From: Flavobacterium wongokense
GTDB taxonomy: Bacteria > Bacteroidota > Bacteroidia > Flavobacteriales > Flavobacteriaceae
Assembly (NCBI RefSeq): GCF_021608265.1
Contig: NZ_JAKIHP010000002.1
Span: forward strand, 310,001-374,000
Direction: 5' to 3'
Length of the DNA stretch: 64,000 bases
Every line of letters begins with the position of its first letter. Position 1 is the stretch's first letter. Positions 9,919 to 18,315 of the stretch are shown here, piece after piece. The position numbers and the translations under genes were made by a program. The notes beneath the pieces are model-generated. The model saw nothing but the letters and a program-made list of their open reading frames with translations. It ran no database searches and was not told where the DNA came from.

Positions 9919-10036
9919 AAGTCGTAGTTATTGTTTTTTAATTGTCTTATGTAATGGCCACATGAAAAAAATAATAATTTTCCAAGCAAAACTCCCGTGT
10001 CCATTTCATTTTATAAAAGAGTTTAATTTGATAGCC

Positions 10037-10044
10037 CAAATATA
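10037..10044 (-). promoter_or_regulatory. -7 box candidate for fabG
   Basis: CAAATATA on the plus strand gives TATATTTG on the coding strand, an exact TAnnTTTG, 119 nt upstream of the fabG ATG. No well-placed TTG is visible. Confidence 0.35.
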
Positions 10045-10103
10045 GGATAATTTATACTTAGTAAAAAATCATTTACTATCATTGTAATCTGAAACCAGGC
10101 AAA

Positions 10104-10652
10104 ATGATTGAAAACCAAAGCCATTTTGAAAAATTATACCACGAGTATAAAACACTCGTGTTCAATGTGGCATTGAATTACCTGCAGAATGTTGAAGATG
10201 CAGAAGAAATCACTCAGGATGTATTTGTAAAAGTCCACAATTCGCTCCAAACTTTCAATCAGCAGTCCTCTCACAAAACCTGGATTTACCGCATTACAAT
10301 TAATCAGTGCCTTGATTACATCAAACAAAAAAACAGCCAGAAACGCTTTTTCATATTTGGCAAAAAAAACCAGAATGAGCAGGAATACCTGAATGCATCC
10401 AACTTTGAACATCCCGGAATTTTAATGGAAAACAAAGAAGATGCTGCTGTTCTTTTTGCAGTAATTAATACATTGACCGAAAATCAAAAAACTGCTTTCC
10501 TGCTTTCAAAACTTGACGGATTGAGTAATCCCGAAATTGCCGAGATTATGCAGCTCAGCATTTCGTCTGTGGAATCCTTGATTTTTAGGGCGAAAGCAAC
10601 ACTCCAGGAAAGATTGACAGAAAAATTCAACCACTATCGCAAGAAAAAATAA
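10104..10652 (+). CDS. ECF-type RNA polymerase sigma factor
   Basis: 182 residues. Region 2 runs over ~10-75 (YHEYKTLVFNVALNYL, then DAEEITQDVFVKV and TWIYRITINQCLDYIK). A linker follows, then region 4 with a helix-turn-helix at ~140-175 (LSNPEIAEIMQLSISSVES). The size and the lack of regions 1 and 3 are typical of extracytoplasmic-function sigma factors. It heads a co-directional set of five genes. Two identical-format boxes, CGCAAG-N16-CGTCTA, lie at 10638 and 13145. Their CGTC -10 core is typical of ECF promoters, so the factor may drive this set. The following 91-residue membrane protein is a candidate anti-sigma partner. Confidence 0.9.
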   Translation: MIENQSHFEKLYHEYKTLVFNVALNYLQNVEDAEEITQDVFVKVHNSLQTFNQQSSHKTWIYRITINQCLDYIKQKNSQKRFFIFGKKNQNEQEYLNASNFEHPGILMENKEDAAVLFAVINTLTENQKTAFLLSKLDGLSNPEIAEIMQLSISSVESLIFRAKATLQERLTEKFNHYRKKK

Positions 10653-10665
10653 AAACCTTCGTCTA
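10638..10665 (+). promoter_or_regulatory. Candidate ECF sigma promoter (copy 1)
   Basis: CGCAAG (10638-10643), a 16-nt A-rich spacer and CGTCTA (10660-10665) overlap the 3' end of the sigma gene. Copy 2 at 13145 has identical boxes and the same spacer length. An RNA started here would begin about at the second ATG (10673) of the next gene. Confidence 0.55.
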
Positions 10666-10666
10666 T

Positions 10667-10942
10667 ATGAACATGGAAAAAGAAACCTGGATAGAAACCA
10701 TTTTAAACAGTACAAACGGAATTACAGAAGTTGTGCCGAATGATGATTTGCTTTCAAAGATACAGCACAAGATAAAAAACCAGGATGCTGTTTCTTCCAG
10801 GACAGTTTGGCTGGTTGCTGCATCGATAGCAGTTTTGGTACTGTTGAATATATCTGTAATCAGTTCCAAAAGCAAATCCGCTAAAGATTCAACCACAGCT
10901 TATCTGGAAATGACTGTCAATAAAAGTAACCAATTATATTAA
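10667..10942 (+). CDS. Small single-pass membrane protein, possible anti-sigma partner
   Basis: 91 residues from the ATG at 10667; an in-frame ATG at 10673 (MEKETW) is equally possible and fits the promoter at 10638 better. Residues 1-45 are polar and charged. One membrane helix lies near residues 47-66 (VWLVAASIAVLVLLNISVI), and a short Ser/Lys-rich periplasmic tail follows. No family was recognised. The position right after an ECF sigma gene, plus cytoplasmic-helix-periplasmic topology, is what an anti-sigma factor would show. No conserved anti-sigma motif is visible, so this is inference. Confidence 0.65.
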   Translation: MNMEKETWIETILNSTNGITEVVPNDDLLSKIQHKIKNQDAVSSRTVWLVAASIAVLVLLNISVISSKSKSAKDSTTAYLEMTVNKSNQLY

Positions 10943-10947
10943 TAATC

Positions 10948-11421
10948 ATGGAAAAGACAAAACTCTTAACAATCGCCGTTATTGGATTATTGGTAATCAA
11001 TTTTGGAACTTTGGGATTCCTGCTTCTGAACGGAAAAGGGCATCATCCTCCGCATGGTGGCAGGCCTGAACCAAAGGAAGTAATCATTGATAAATTGCAT
11101 TTGGATGCCAATCAGCAAAAGGAATATGCCAAACTAATTGAATGGCATCACAGTGAAATTGAAAGGTTGGACGAGAATATACGCCATGCGAAAAATGAAT
11201 TGTATTCCCAACTAAACCAACCAGAAATCAATTCAAAAATCAGGGATTTGCTTATAGCAGATATCAATTCGAATCAGAAGAAAATTGAGGAAACCCATTT
11301 CAAACATTTTGCAGATATCAAAAAGCTCTGCCGTAAAGATCAGATGGATGAATTCAATTCGCTGACCGAAGAACTTTCAAGGTTATTTGCACCAAAACCT
11401 CACGGGCCAAGACATGATTAA
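10948..11421 (+). CDS. Periplasmic Metal_resist/CpxP-like protein
   Basis: 157 residues. An N-terminal signal anchor (LLTIAVIGLLVINFGTLGFL) is followed by a His-Pro-rich patch (HHPPHGG), then a helical domain of ~100 residues with repeated Glu/Lys/Gln and a C-terminal PHGPRHD. This is the look of the Spy/CpxP/ZraP-like heavy-metal-resistance family (Metal_resist). The His-rich ends could bind copper or zinc, in line with the downstream MbnP and diheme peroxidase genes. Its stop codon overlaps the next start by 8 nt (ATGATTAA), implying translational coupling. Confidence 0.75.
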   Translation: MEKTKLLTIAVIGLLVINFGTLGFLLLNGKGHHPPHGGRPEPKEVIIDKLHLDANQQKEYAKLIEWHHSEIERLDENIRHAKNELYSQLNQPEINSKIRDLLIADINSNQKKIEETHFKHFADIKKLCRKDQMDEFNSLTEELSRLFAPKPHGPRHD

Positions 11422-12112
11422 AAAGGGAATACATAGTGTTTTCCTTTTCTTTTTTTGTTTCTGGCTTTCGGCACAAAACAAAAGCGATTCACTTGCGGTT
11501 AATTTCCATTTGGAATTCAATAAACTTCCACTAAAACTGAATCATAAATATGTTTCTGCAGCCAATGATACTTTGACTGTCGAAACTTTTAGATGCTATA
11601 TTTCAGGCATTCAGATTCAGTATGACGACAATTCGGTGTTTACCCAAAAAGAGAGCTATCACCTACTCGATTCTGAAAATCCCAATTCTTTCAGCATTCC
11701 GATAACCAAAAAGAGCGACAAACTGATTTCAAAAATAATCTTCAATATTGGGATTGACAGCGTGACGAATGTTTCGGGAGCATTGGCTGGTGATTTGGAT
11801 CCGATAAAAGGAATGTACTGGGCTTGGCAGAGTGGTTACATCAATATGAAGATTGAAGGGAAAAGCCCAAGCTGCAAAACCCGTAAAAATGAATTCCAGT
11901 TTCATGTTGGCGGTTATCTCAAACCTTTTTATGCGATGCAGTGCATGAAGTTTCCACTTGATAAAAAAGCGGATGACGACATCAATATCGGAATTGATTT
12001 AAATCGTTTTTTCTCCAATCTGGAACTCAGCAAAACCAACAGCATTATGATTCCCGGAAAGGAGGCTATGAAACTGGCGGCACACAGCAACAAAATGTTT
12101 TATTCGCAATGA
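11414..12112 (+). CDS. MbnP-family copper-binding protein
   Basis: 232 residues from the ATG at 11414, chosen because it gives a clean signal peptide (FLFFFCFWLSAQ); an upstream start at 11387 would add nine residues before it. The body carries the MbnP signature GMYWAWQSGYINMKIEG, SPSCKTRKNEFQFHVGG and an internal ETFRCYISGIQI. In characterised systems MbnP is modified by the diheme enzyme MbnH: a Trp is oxidised to kynurenine, which creates a copper site. The next gene here is a MauG/CCP-type diheme protein overlapping by 4 nt (ATGA), so the pair is conserved. The role would be periplasmic copper handling. Confidence 0.8.
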   Translation: MIKKGIHSVFLFFFCFWLSAQNKSDSLAVNFHLEFNKLPLKLNHKYVSAANDTLTVETFRCYISGIQIQYDDNSVFTQKESYHLLDSENPNSFSIPITKKSDKLISKIIFNIGIDSVTNVSGALAGDLDPIKGMYWAWQSGYINMKIEGKSPSCKTRKNEFQFHVGGYLKPFYAMQCMKFPLDKKADDDINIGIDLNRFFSNLELSKTNSIMIPGKEAMKLAAHSNKMFYSQ

Positions 12113-13128
12113 AACGGTATTGGAAACATAGTACACTGATGTGCCTTATACTGATTGGCTTTGCTTTTACAGTTCGGTTTGCTACTCCAATCTATTTTGA
12201 GGTTCCTGACAAATGGCCAAAACCGGTTTATGATTTTTCAAAAAATCCAATTACAGAAGAAGGATTCCAATTGGGCCGAAACCTATTTTACGACCCAATT
12301 TTGTCTCGTGACAAAACCATTTCCTGCGCGAGCTGCCATTCACCAAATAATGCATTCACACATGTTGACCACGATCTGAGCCACGGAATCGAAGGCCGAA
12401 AGGGCAAACGGAATTCACTTGCCTTAGTCAATTTGGCCTGGAGCAAAAATTTTATGTGGGATGGTGGTGTGAATAACCTTGAAGTGCAGCCTATCAACCC
12501 GATTACAAACCCTGTTGAAATGGATGAAAAACTCGAAAATGTGGTCACCAAGCTACAGCAAAGCCCTAAATACAGAACTCTTTTTTCAAAAGCCTATGGT
12601 GACGAAAAAGTAACAAGCCAACGGATATTAAAAGCGCTCGCACAGTTTACGGTGATGCTCAAATCATCGGATTCCAAATACGATAAAGTGATGCGCCATG
12701 AAGCTTCTTTTACACAACAGGAAGAAAAAGGATACCAGCTCTTTAAAGCCAACTGCGCTTCCTGCCATACAGAACCGTTGTTCAGTAGTGACAAATTTGA
12801 AAACAACGGGCTAAAGCCTGATGATTCCTTAAAGGATGGTGGACGTATTAAAATTACCAAAAACATCAAAGACTCCTTAAGGTTTAAAGTTCCGACATTG
12901 CGGAATATTAAACTTACCGGACCATACATGCATGACGGTAGCATTCAAAACCTTCCGATGGTTTTATTCCATTATACGGATGATTTGTATAAAAGCCCAA
13001 GTCTTTCAAAACAACTGACTAAAAAAATAACTTTAAATAAAGAGGACAAAGATAATCTGATTGCGTTTTTAGAGGCTTTAACCGATGAATCGTTTATACA
13101 CAATCCAAAATTTCAGTATCCGAGATAA
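12109..13128 (+). CDS. Diheme cytochrome c peroxidase/MauG family protein (MbnH-like)
   Basis: 339 residues. An N-terminal membrane or signal segment (LMCLILIGFAFTVRF) is followed by two c-type heme sites, CASCH at 73-77 and CASCH at 216-220, spaced as in bacterial di-heme peroxidases. Conserved DP-LS-D and VPTLRN-LTGPYMHDG are family hallmarks. The pairing with MbnP (overlapping ATGA) suggests an MbnH-type enzyme that modifies its partner rather than a simple peroxide scavenger; that is inferred from gene order. The ~340-residue length is normal. There is no terminator before the YHYH gene, which has its own ECF-like box. Confidence 0.87.
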   Translation: MKRYWKHSTLMCLILIGFAFTVRFATPIYFEVPDKWPKPVYDFSKNPITEEGFQLGRNLFYDPILSRDKTISCASCHSPNNAFTHVDHDLSHGIEGRKGKRNSLALVNLAWSKNFMWDGGVNNLEVQPINPITNPVEMDEKLENVVTKLQQSPKYRTLFSKAYGDEKVTSQRILKALAQFTVMLKSSDSKYDKVMRHEASFTQQEEKGYQLFKANCASCHTEPLFSSDKFENNGLKPDDSLKDGGRIKITKNIKDSLRFKVPTLRNIKLTGPYMHDGSIQNLPMVLFHYTDDLYKSPSLSKQLTKKITLNKEDKDNLIAFLEALTDESFIHNPKFQYPR

Positions 13129-13144
13129 TTTTTTTTATAACCGT

Positions 13145-13172
13145 CGCAAGAATAAAAAACTTCTTTCGTCTA
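13145..13172 (+). promoter_or_regulatory. Candidate ECF sigma promoter (copy 2)
   Basis: CGCAAG (13145-13150), a 16-nt spacer and CGTCTA (13167-13172), 26 nt before the YHYH gene ATG at 13199. Boxes and spacing match copy 1 at 10638-10665, and no third copy was seen in the window. Confidence 0.6.
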
Positions 13173-13198
13173 AACCGATATTAACCAACCTAACGAAT

Positions 13199-14539
13199 AT
13201 GAAAAGAATAGTTTTATTGTTATTAATTTCAATTGCTTCTTATTCCCAAACCAATCCAATCATTACAAAATGGCTTAAAAACACAACCGGAATTACCGGC
13301 CGTCACTATGTTTCAGGAAATCCTACTCCCATAACTGATGCGGTAGCAGCCAATGTACAAACGGTTCAGTATTCGACCAATTGGGTTTATGTAAGTACCA
13401 ATGGAATACCTGCTTATATCACAGGTCCCTTTTTAGATGGAAACCCTTCATTGGCAACATCCCAAAACGCAATTTTTAAATTGCCCCTAACCCCAACGCA
13501 AAACACAGGAACTCCAACAGCTACTACAGGTGGCAACATCGGTTTGTTTAAGAATGGTGTTGCTTTATTTGATTACCGCGATGGCGCATCCTGGAAGAAT
13601 TCGACCCAACAGATGTGTGGTGGTCCAACAGGAATGTGCATGGGTGATGGTGTATGGAACAGGGATGCAATTCCGGCAGAAAGAGCAGGTTTTGATTGTG
13701 CCAAAGCGCATCCTGCAATGGGTAATTACCACCATCATCAAAATCCGAGTGCCTTTAATTTGGATTTGGTTGTGATTTCAAATGTCTGCAGTACCTATCC
13801 ATCAGACGGTTTGTATGTAATCAATACATCGGAACATTCGCCACTAATTGGTTTTGCTTATGATGGTTTCCCAATTTATGGAGCCTATGGTTATGCCAAT
13901 GCAGATGGAACAGGAGGCATCGTTAGAATGAAATCGAGTTACCAGCTTCGCAACATTACTGTTAGGACGCATTATGCTGACGGAAGCAATGTCACTGATG
14001 GTCCGGCTGTAAGTACAACGTATCCTTTAGGTTATTTTAGGGAAGATTATGAATATGTTGCCCATGCTTCTGACGCCAGTTATTTGGATGTCCATAATGG
14101 AAGGTTTTGTGTGACACCGGAATACCCTGACGGGATTTATTGCTATTTTGCTACCGTTGATGCCAATCATAATTCGGCTTATCCTTATGTGGTGGGCCCA
14201 ACATTTTACGGAAATAAAACTGCCGTAAAGGTTACTTCGATAACCGAAGCTACGACGCAGTATACTTTGGCGACAGCCGATTTTAACCTTTCGCAACTGA
14301 ATATTAAAATCTACCCAAATCCGGCTCAGGATTTCATAGCCATCCAGTCGGATATGATTGAAGAAAATTTGGAAGTAAAGCTTGTGGATGAATTGGGCAA
14401 AATAATACAAACCAACGAAATCCTTCAGGGAAGCACGCTATGCATTATGGATTTGACTTTGGTAACCAACGGAATTTATTTTGTAAAAATAGCCAGTTCG
14501 AAAGACGATAAGACCTTTAAGATAATAGTTGATAGATAG
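13199..14539 (+). CDS. YHYH-domain secreted protein with T9SS sorting domain
   Basis: 446 residues from the ATG at 13199, which starts a clear signal peptide (RIVLLLLISIASYSQ). The upstream in-frame start at 13085 would lie inside the peroxidase gene. The central part has AKAHPAMGNYHHHQNP, the YHYH-type motif, plus GFAYDGFPIYG and many Cys. Residues ~365-446 form a type A T9SS C-terminal sorting domain (IKIYPNPAQDF, NGIYFVKI). The protein should be exported and anchored or released at the cell surface. Its substrate is unknown. Co-regulation with MbnP and the diheme protein suggests a metal- or redox-linked role. A strong terminator follows at 14577. Confidence 0.85.
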   Translation: MKRIVLLLLISIASYSQTNPIITKWLKNTTGITGRHYVSGNPTPITDAVAANVQTVQYSTNWVYVSTNGIPAYITGPFLDGNPSLATSQNAIFKLPLTPTQNTGTPTATTGGNIGLFKNGVALFDYRDGASWKNSTQQMCGGPTGMCMGDGVWNRDAIPAERAGFDCAKAHPAMGNYHHHQNPSAFNLDLVVISNVCSTYPSDGLYVINTSEHSPLIGFAYDGFPIYGAYGYANADGTGGIVRMKSSYQLRNITVRTHYADGSNVTDGPAVSTTYPLGYFREDYEYVAHASDASYLDVHNGRFCVTPEYPDGIYCYFATVDANHNSAYPYVVGPTFYGNKTAVKVTSITEATTQYTLATADFNLSQLNIKIYPNPAQDFIAIQSDMIEENLEVKLVDELGKIIQTNEILQGSTLCIMDLTLVTNGIYFVKIASSKDDKTFKIIVDR

Positions 14540-14576
14540 TTTAAAAGTAGGTAAGTGTATAAGCCATCTAGAAACG

Positions 14577-14610
14577 AAAAGCTCCCGATAATTCGGGAGC
14601 TTTTATTTTT
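14577..14610. terminator. Bidirectional rho-independent terminator
   Basis: A 12-bp perfect stem (AAAAGCTCCCGA / TCGGGAGCTTTT) with a TAAT loop and T-rich flanks on both strands. It lies between the convergent YHYH gene and sucD. Confidence 0.85.
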
Positions 14611-14625
14611 ATATTGTTAGGAATA

Positions 14626-15498
14626 TTATCCCATCACTTCTTTTACTTTTTTTCCAATTTCAGCTGGAGAATCAACTACATGGATTCCGTTTTCCCTCAT
14701 GATTCTTTTCTTTGCTTCAGCTGTATCGTCAGCACCACCAACGATGGCACCTGCGTGACCCATTGTTCTTCCTTTTGGAGCTGTTTCTCCGGCAATGAAT
14801 CCAACAACCGGTTTACGATTACCATCAGCTTTCACCCATTTGGCAGCATCAGCTTCCAATTGGCCGCCAATTTCACCAATCATTACGATACACTCTGTTT
14901 CAGGATCATTCATCAGTAATTCAACTGCTTCTTTTGTTGTTGTTCCAATGATTGGATCACCACCAATTCCGATAGCTGTAGTAATTCCCATTCCCTGTTT
15001 TACAACCTGATCGGCAGCTTCGTAAGTCAGGGTTCCTGACTTAGACACAATCCCAACATTTCCTTTTTTGAATACAAAACCCGGCATGATACCAACCTTA
15101 GCTTCTTCCGGAGTAATTACTCCAGGACAGTTTGGACCGATTAACCTACAGTCTCTTTCTTTGATATATTCGTATGCCTTGATCATATCGGCAACAGGAA
15201 TTCCTTCTGTAATAGCGATAATTACTTTGATACCCGCATCAGCAGCTTCCATAATGGCATCAGCAGCAAAAGCTGGTGGAACAAAAATAATCGAAGTATC
15301 AGCTCCGGCTTTATCTACAGCATCTTTTACCGTATTGAAAACTGGTCTGTCCAAGTGGGTTGTCCCTCCTTTTCCTGGTGTAACGCCACCAACAACATTA
15401 GTACCGTATTCAATCATTTGTGTAGCGTGGAAAGTTCCTTCGCTTCCTGTAAATCCCTGAACAATTATTTTTGAATTTTTATTAACTAAAACGCTCAT
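14626..15498 (-). CDS. sucD: Succinyl-CoA synthetase alpha subunit
   Basis: 290 residues, the normal length. An N-terminal CoA-binding Rossmann domain ([24 protein letters not shown]) is followed by the ligase domain with [17 protein letters not shown] and the phosphohistidine loop GHAGAIVGG (His248). It forms the TCA-cycle succinyl-CoA/succinate enzyme with SucC, which is not in this window. A -7 box lies at 15536-15543 and a heptamer array directly beyond it. Confidence 0.95.
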   Translation of the reverse strand: MSVLVNKNSKIIVQGFTGSEGTFHATQMIEYGTNVVGGVTPGKGGTTHLDRPVFNTVKDAVDKAGADTSIIFVPPAFAADAIMEAADAGIKVIIAITEGIPVADMIKAYEYIKERDCRLIGPNCPGVITPEEAKVGIMPGFVFKKGNVGIVSKSGTLTYEAADQVVKQGMGITTAIGIGGDPIIGTTTKEAVELLMNDPETECIVMIGEIGGQLEADAAKWVKADGNRKPVVGFIAGETAPKGRTMGHAGAIVGGADDTAEAKKRIMRENGIHVVDSPAEIGKKVKEVMG

Positions 15499-15535
15499 GT
15501 TTGTGTGTGTTTATTGGTGTTTAATTTATGTGTTG

Positions 15536-15543
15536 CAAAAGTA
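15536..15543 (-). promoter_or_regulatory. -7 box candidate for sucD
   Basis: The minus strand reads TACTTTTG, an exact TAnnTTTG, 37 nt upstream of the sucD ATG. No TTG is well placed; CTG is found about 20 nt further up. Confidence 0.4.
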
Positions 15544-15549
15544 GAAAAA

Positions 15550-15577
15550 TAGTAATTAGTAATCAGTGATTCGCAAT
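15550..15577. repeat. Heptamer array upstream of sucD
   Basis: Four 7-mers in register, TAGTAAT, TAGTAAT, CAGTGAT and TCGCAAT, followed by TAGTTTT. They lie just behind the sucD -7 box. Confidence 0.55.
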
Positions 15578-15591
15578 TAGTTTTTTTCTAA

Positions 15592-15951
15592 TTAGAGTTG
15601 GCTCATCTGATAACCTCTGTAAAGCTTATTGTTCTTTAATTCCCAGATTACCATAAAATGCGCCAAGAGCATTTCCTCTCTTGGGTTTTCAATGGTTTTG
15701 ACATAATGGGAATAACGAACGGAAACCGTATTGCCTTCTTCTAAAATATGGGTAATCATGGTTTTGGAACGAACGTATGCCTTAGCAAATTCGGAGGTTA
15801 AATCTATTATCTCCTGACGTTTCAGTTTTAGAAAGCCTTTACTGCTGTGCCATTCCAAAACAACATCGTTGTGTAAAAGCCTGGATACCGTTTCGGCTTC
15901 CAATAATGCGTCTGATTTGTAAAATTCCTGAACGATTTCTTTAGCGCTCAT
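15592..15951 (-). CDS. NTF2-like (SnoaL-type) protein
   Basis: 119 residues. The pattern of an N-terminal helix (EIVQEFYKSDALLE), a central sheet (VVLEWHSSKGF, VSVRYSHYVKTI) and a C-terminal strand (FMVIWELKNNKLYRGYQ) is that of a small NTF2/SnoaL fold. No catalytic residues can be assigned. It starts 2 nt after the stop of the LpxD-like gene, so it is co-transcribed with the lipid A / efp block. Its function is unknown. Confidence 0.75.
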   Translation of the reverse strand: MSAKEIVQEFYKSDALLEAETVSRLLHNDVVLEWHSSKGFLKLKRQEIIDLTSEFAKAYVRSKTMITHILEEGNTVSVRYSHYVKTIENPREEMLLAHFMVIWELKNNKLYRGYQMSQL

Positions 15952-15953
15952 TT

Positions 15954-16883
15954 TTATTTAAGTTTGTTTAAGATTTCTGGTATTCTTTTGACATTTGCCA
16001 ACTGCTTCAATTTCTCTCTTGACTCTTCTATTGGTGTCCCAAAATAACTCTTTCCGCCTTCAATCGATTTGGTTACTCCGGTTTGACCCATAATAACTGC
16101 CTTCGCTCCTATGGTGATTCCGCTGGTTGTACCAACCTGTCCCCACATGGTTACTTCATCTTCAATGACGACACAACCCGCTATTCCGGTTTGTGATGCT
16201 ATCAGGCATTTTTTACCAATGACAGTATCATGTCCGACATGCACCTGATTGTCAATTTTAGTTCCGGCACCGATAGTGGTATCACCGGTAACGCCTTTAT
16301 CAATCGTACACAACGCTCCTATTCCGACATTGTCTTCAATTACAACTCTTCCGCCTGAAATTAACTGATCAAAACCTTCGGGACGTTTTTTATAATAAAA
16401 AGCATCAGCTCCGAGTATTGTTCCCGAATGAATGATGACATTGTCTCCAATTACGGTGTTGTCATAAACAATGACATTCGCGTGAAGTAGGCAATTTTTA
16501 CCAATTGTAACATTGTGCCCGATAAAGCAGTTAGGCTGAACCACCGTGCCTTCTCCAATGTTTGCTGAAGCAGAAATACTCACATTAGCTGCCACAAACG
16601 GACGGAAATGTTTTGTCAAAGTATTGAAATCCCTGAAAGGGTCATCGGAAACCAACAAGGCTTTTCCAGCCGGGCAATCAACCTGCTTGTTAATCAAAAC
16701 AATGGTTGCTGCCGACTCGAGTGCTTTATCGTAGTATTTTGGATGGTCAACAAAAACGATATCACCAGGTGTAACCACGTGGATTTCGTTCATGCCTTCT
16801 ACCGGAAAATCATCAGCACCAACATATTGGCAGCCAATGATTCCAGCAATTTCTTTAAGTGTATGTGTTTTGGGAAATTTCAA
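15954..16883 (-). CDS. LpxD-like N-acyltransferase (second paralogue)
   Basis: 309 residues starting at a TTG (16883), 2 nt after the efp stop; the next in-frame ATG (residue 30) would remove part of the N-terminal UDP-binding domain. Residues ~1-95 match the LpxD uridine-binding domain (GDIVFVDHPKYYDKAL), and residues ~100-260 are left-handed beta-helix hexapeptide repeats. A His in VGHDTVIG corresponds to the LpxD catalytic His. A canonical 340-residue LpxD is encoded at 19788-20810, so this is a paralogue, perhaps with different acyl or sugar specificity. Activity is likely but the substrate is unproven. Confidence 0.8.
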   Translation of the reverse strand: MKFPKTHTLKEIAGIIGCQYVGADDFPVEGMNEIHVVTPGDIVFVDHPKYYDKALESAATIVLINKQVDCPAGKALLVSDDPFRDFNTLTKHFRPFVAANVSISASANIGEGTVVQPNCFIGHNVTIGKNCLLHANVIVYDNTVIGDNVIIHSGTILGADAFYYKKRPEGFDQLISGGRVVIEDNVGIGALCTIDKGVTGDTTIGAGTKIDNQVHVGHDTVIGKKCLIASQTGIAGCVVIEDEVTMWGQVGTTSGITIGAKAVIMGQTGVTKSIEGGKSYFGTPIEESREKLKQLANVKRIPEILNKLK

Positions 16884-16885
16884 AA

Positions 16886-17452
16886 TTATTCTTTTACACG
16901 TTCCATATATGAACCAGTAGCAGTATCAATTTTGATTTTGTCTCCTTCATTGATAAATAAAGGAACGTTAACCGAAGCTCCGGTTTCTACTTTTGCAGGT
17001 TTTGTAGCATTGGTTGCAGTATTTCCTTTTACACCTGGTTCTGCATAAGTAACTTCCAAAATAACAGAAGCCGGCATATCTACAGAAAGAGGAAGTTCAG
17101 TTTCAGTATTAATCTGAACCATTACATTGGTTCCTTCTTTTAATAAATCTGGTGCATCAAGAATGTTTTTATCCAAAGTGATTTGCTCATAAGATTCCAC
17201 ATTCATAAAATGAAATTGGTCTCCTTCTGCATATAAATACTGATAGTTTTGAGTTTCAACCCTAACCGTATCAATTTTGTGTCCCGCAGAAAACGTATTG
17301 TCCAGTACTTTTCCGTTAGTCAGTGATTTCAATTTTGTTCTTACGAAAGCTGGTCCTTTTCCAGGCTTCACGTGAAGGAATTCAATGATTTTATAAATAT
17401 CGTGATTGAACTTGATGCATAATCCGTTTCTAATATCTGATGTAGATGCCAT
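16886..17452 (-). CDS. efp: Elongation factor P
   Basis: 188 residues with the three beta-barrel domains of EF-P. The domain I loop reads KPGKG (residues 29-33) with Lys32 at the tip, the position that is modified in many bacteria. The ending TGSYMERV is typical. EF-P helps ribosomes through polyproline stretches. It sits inside the lipid A operon between lpxA and the LpxD-like gene. A 16-nt hairpin (17479-17494) lies in its 66-nt upstream gap. Confidence 0.95.
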   Translation of the reverse strand: MASTSDIRNGLCIKFNHDIYKIIEFLHVKPGKGPAFVRTKLKSLTNGKVLDNTFSAGHKIDTVRVETQNYQYLYAEGDQFHFMNVESYEQITLDKNILDAPDLLKEGTNVMVQINTETELPLSVDMPASVILEVTYAEPGVKGNTATNATKPAKVETGASVNVPLFINEGDKIKIDTATGSYMERVKE

Positions 17453-17470
17453 TATAATATGTATTTGTTA

Positions 17471-17502
17471 ATTTACTTCGTCAGTTCGCTGACGCTCGTG
17501 TG
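17471..17502 (-). repeat. Small hairpin element, copy A
   Basis: The minus strand reads CACGAGCG, TCAGCGAACTGACG, AAGTAAA. CGTCAG/CTGACG forms a 6-bp stem (17479-17494). A close relative lies on the plus strand at 59098-59123. Confidence 0.45.
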
Positions 17503-17518
17503 ATAATTTGTTTAATTT

Positions 17519-18304
17519 TTAATAAGAACCTGAATATCCTTTCATAATACCTCTTGATGAGTTTCGGATGAAATCCAATATCTCATCACGCTCGGGAGTT
17601 GCCTCCATTTCACCTTCAATGATTGCCATTGCCTGCGAAGTATTATAATTTTTTTGATATAAAATCCTATAGATTTCCTGAACTTCCTTGATTTTTTCGG
17701 AGGTAAAACCTCTTCTTCTCAACCCAACTGAATTGATACCAACATACGAAAGTGGTTCTTTTGCAGCTTTGGTGTAAGGCGGAACGTCTTTACGAACCAA
17801 TGAGCCTCCGGAAATCATGGCGTGGTCACCAATATGGATAAACTGGTGAATCGCTGCAAGTCCGCCAATGATGGCAAAATTCCCAACAATTACGTGTCCG
17901 GCCAAAGCAACACCGTTTACAATAATGGCATTATCACCAATATGGCAATCGTGCGCAATGTGTGCTGTAGCCATGATCAGGCAGTTAGCTCCAATCTTAG
18001 TCTGGCCAGAAGCTATTGTCCCTCTGTTAATAGTAACACACTCTCTTACAGTTGTGTTATCGCCAATTATTGCAAGTGATTCTTCTCCTCCAAATTTTAA
18101 ATCCTGAGGAACAGCTGCGATAACGGCACCGGGAAAAATATTGCAATTTTTTCCAATTCGGGCACCTTCCATAATGGTCACATTAGAACCAATCCAGGTT
18201 CCTTCTCCAATGACAACATTGTTATGAATGGTTGTAAATGGTTCAATAACTACATTCTTAGCGATTTTCGCTCCGGGATGTACATATGCTAACGGTTGAT
18301 TCAT
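17519..18304 (-). CDS. lpxA: UDP-N-acetylglucosamine acyltransferase LpxA
   Basis: 261 residues from the ATG at 18304; the frame extends upstream to 18355, but that part encodes a heptamer repeat and the family starts at MNQPLAYVHPGAKI. Hexapeptide left-handed beta-helix over residues ~8-190; HIAHDCHIG carries the catalytic His (118, equivalent to E. coli His125). The conserved LRRRGF is followed by a helical C-terminal tail. It performs the first step of lipid A synthesis, O-acylation of UDP-GlcNAc. It lies between lpxC-fabZ and efp. Confidence 0.95.
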   Translation of the reverse strand: MNQPLAYVHPGAKIAKNVVIEPFTTIHNNVVIGEGTWIGSNVTIMEGARIGKNCNIFPGAVIAAVPQDLKFGGEESLAIIGDNTTVRECVTINRGTIASGQTKIGANCLIMATAHIAHDCHIGDNAIIVNGVALAGHVIVGNFAIIGGLAAIHQFIHIGDHAMISGGSLVRKDVPPYTKAAKEPLSYVGINSVGLRRRGFTSEKIKEVQEIYRILYQKNYNTSQAMAIIEGEMEATPERDEILDFIRNSSRGIMKGYSGSY

Positions 18305-18315
18305 ATATTTTTTAT

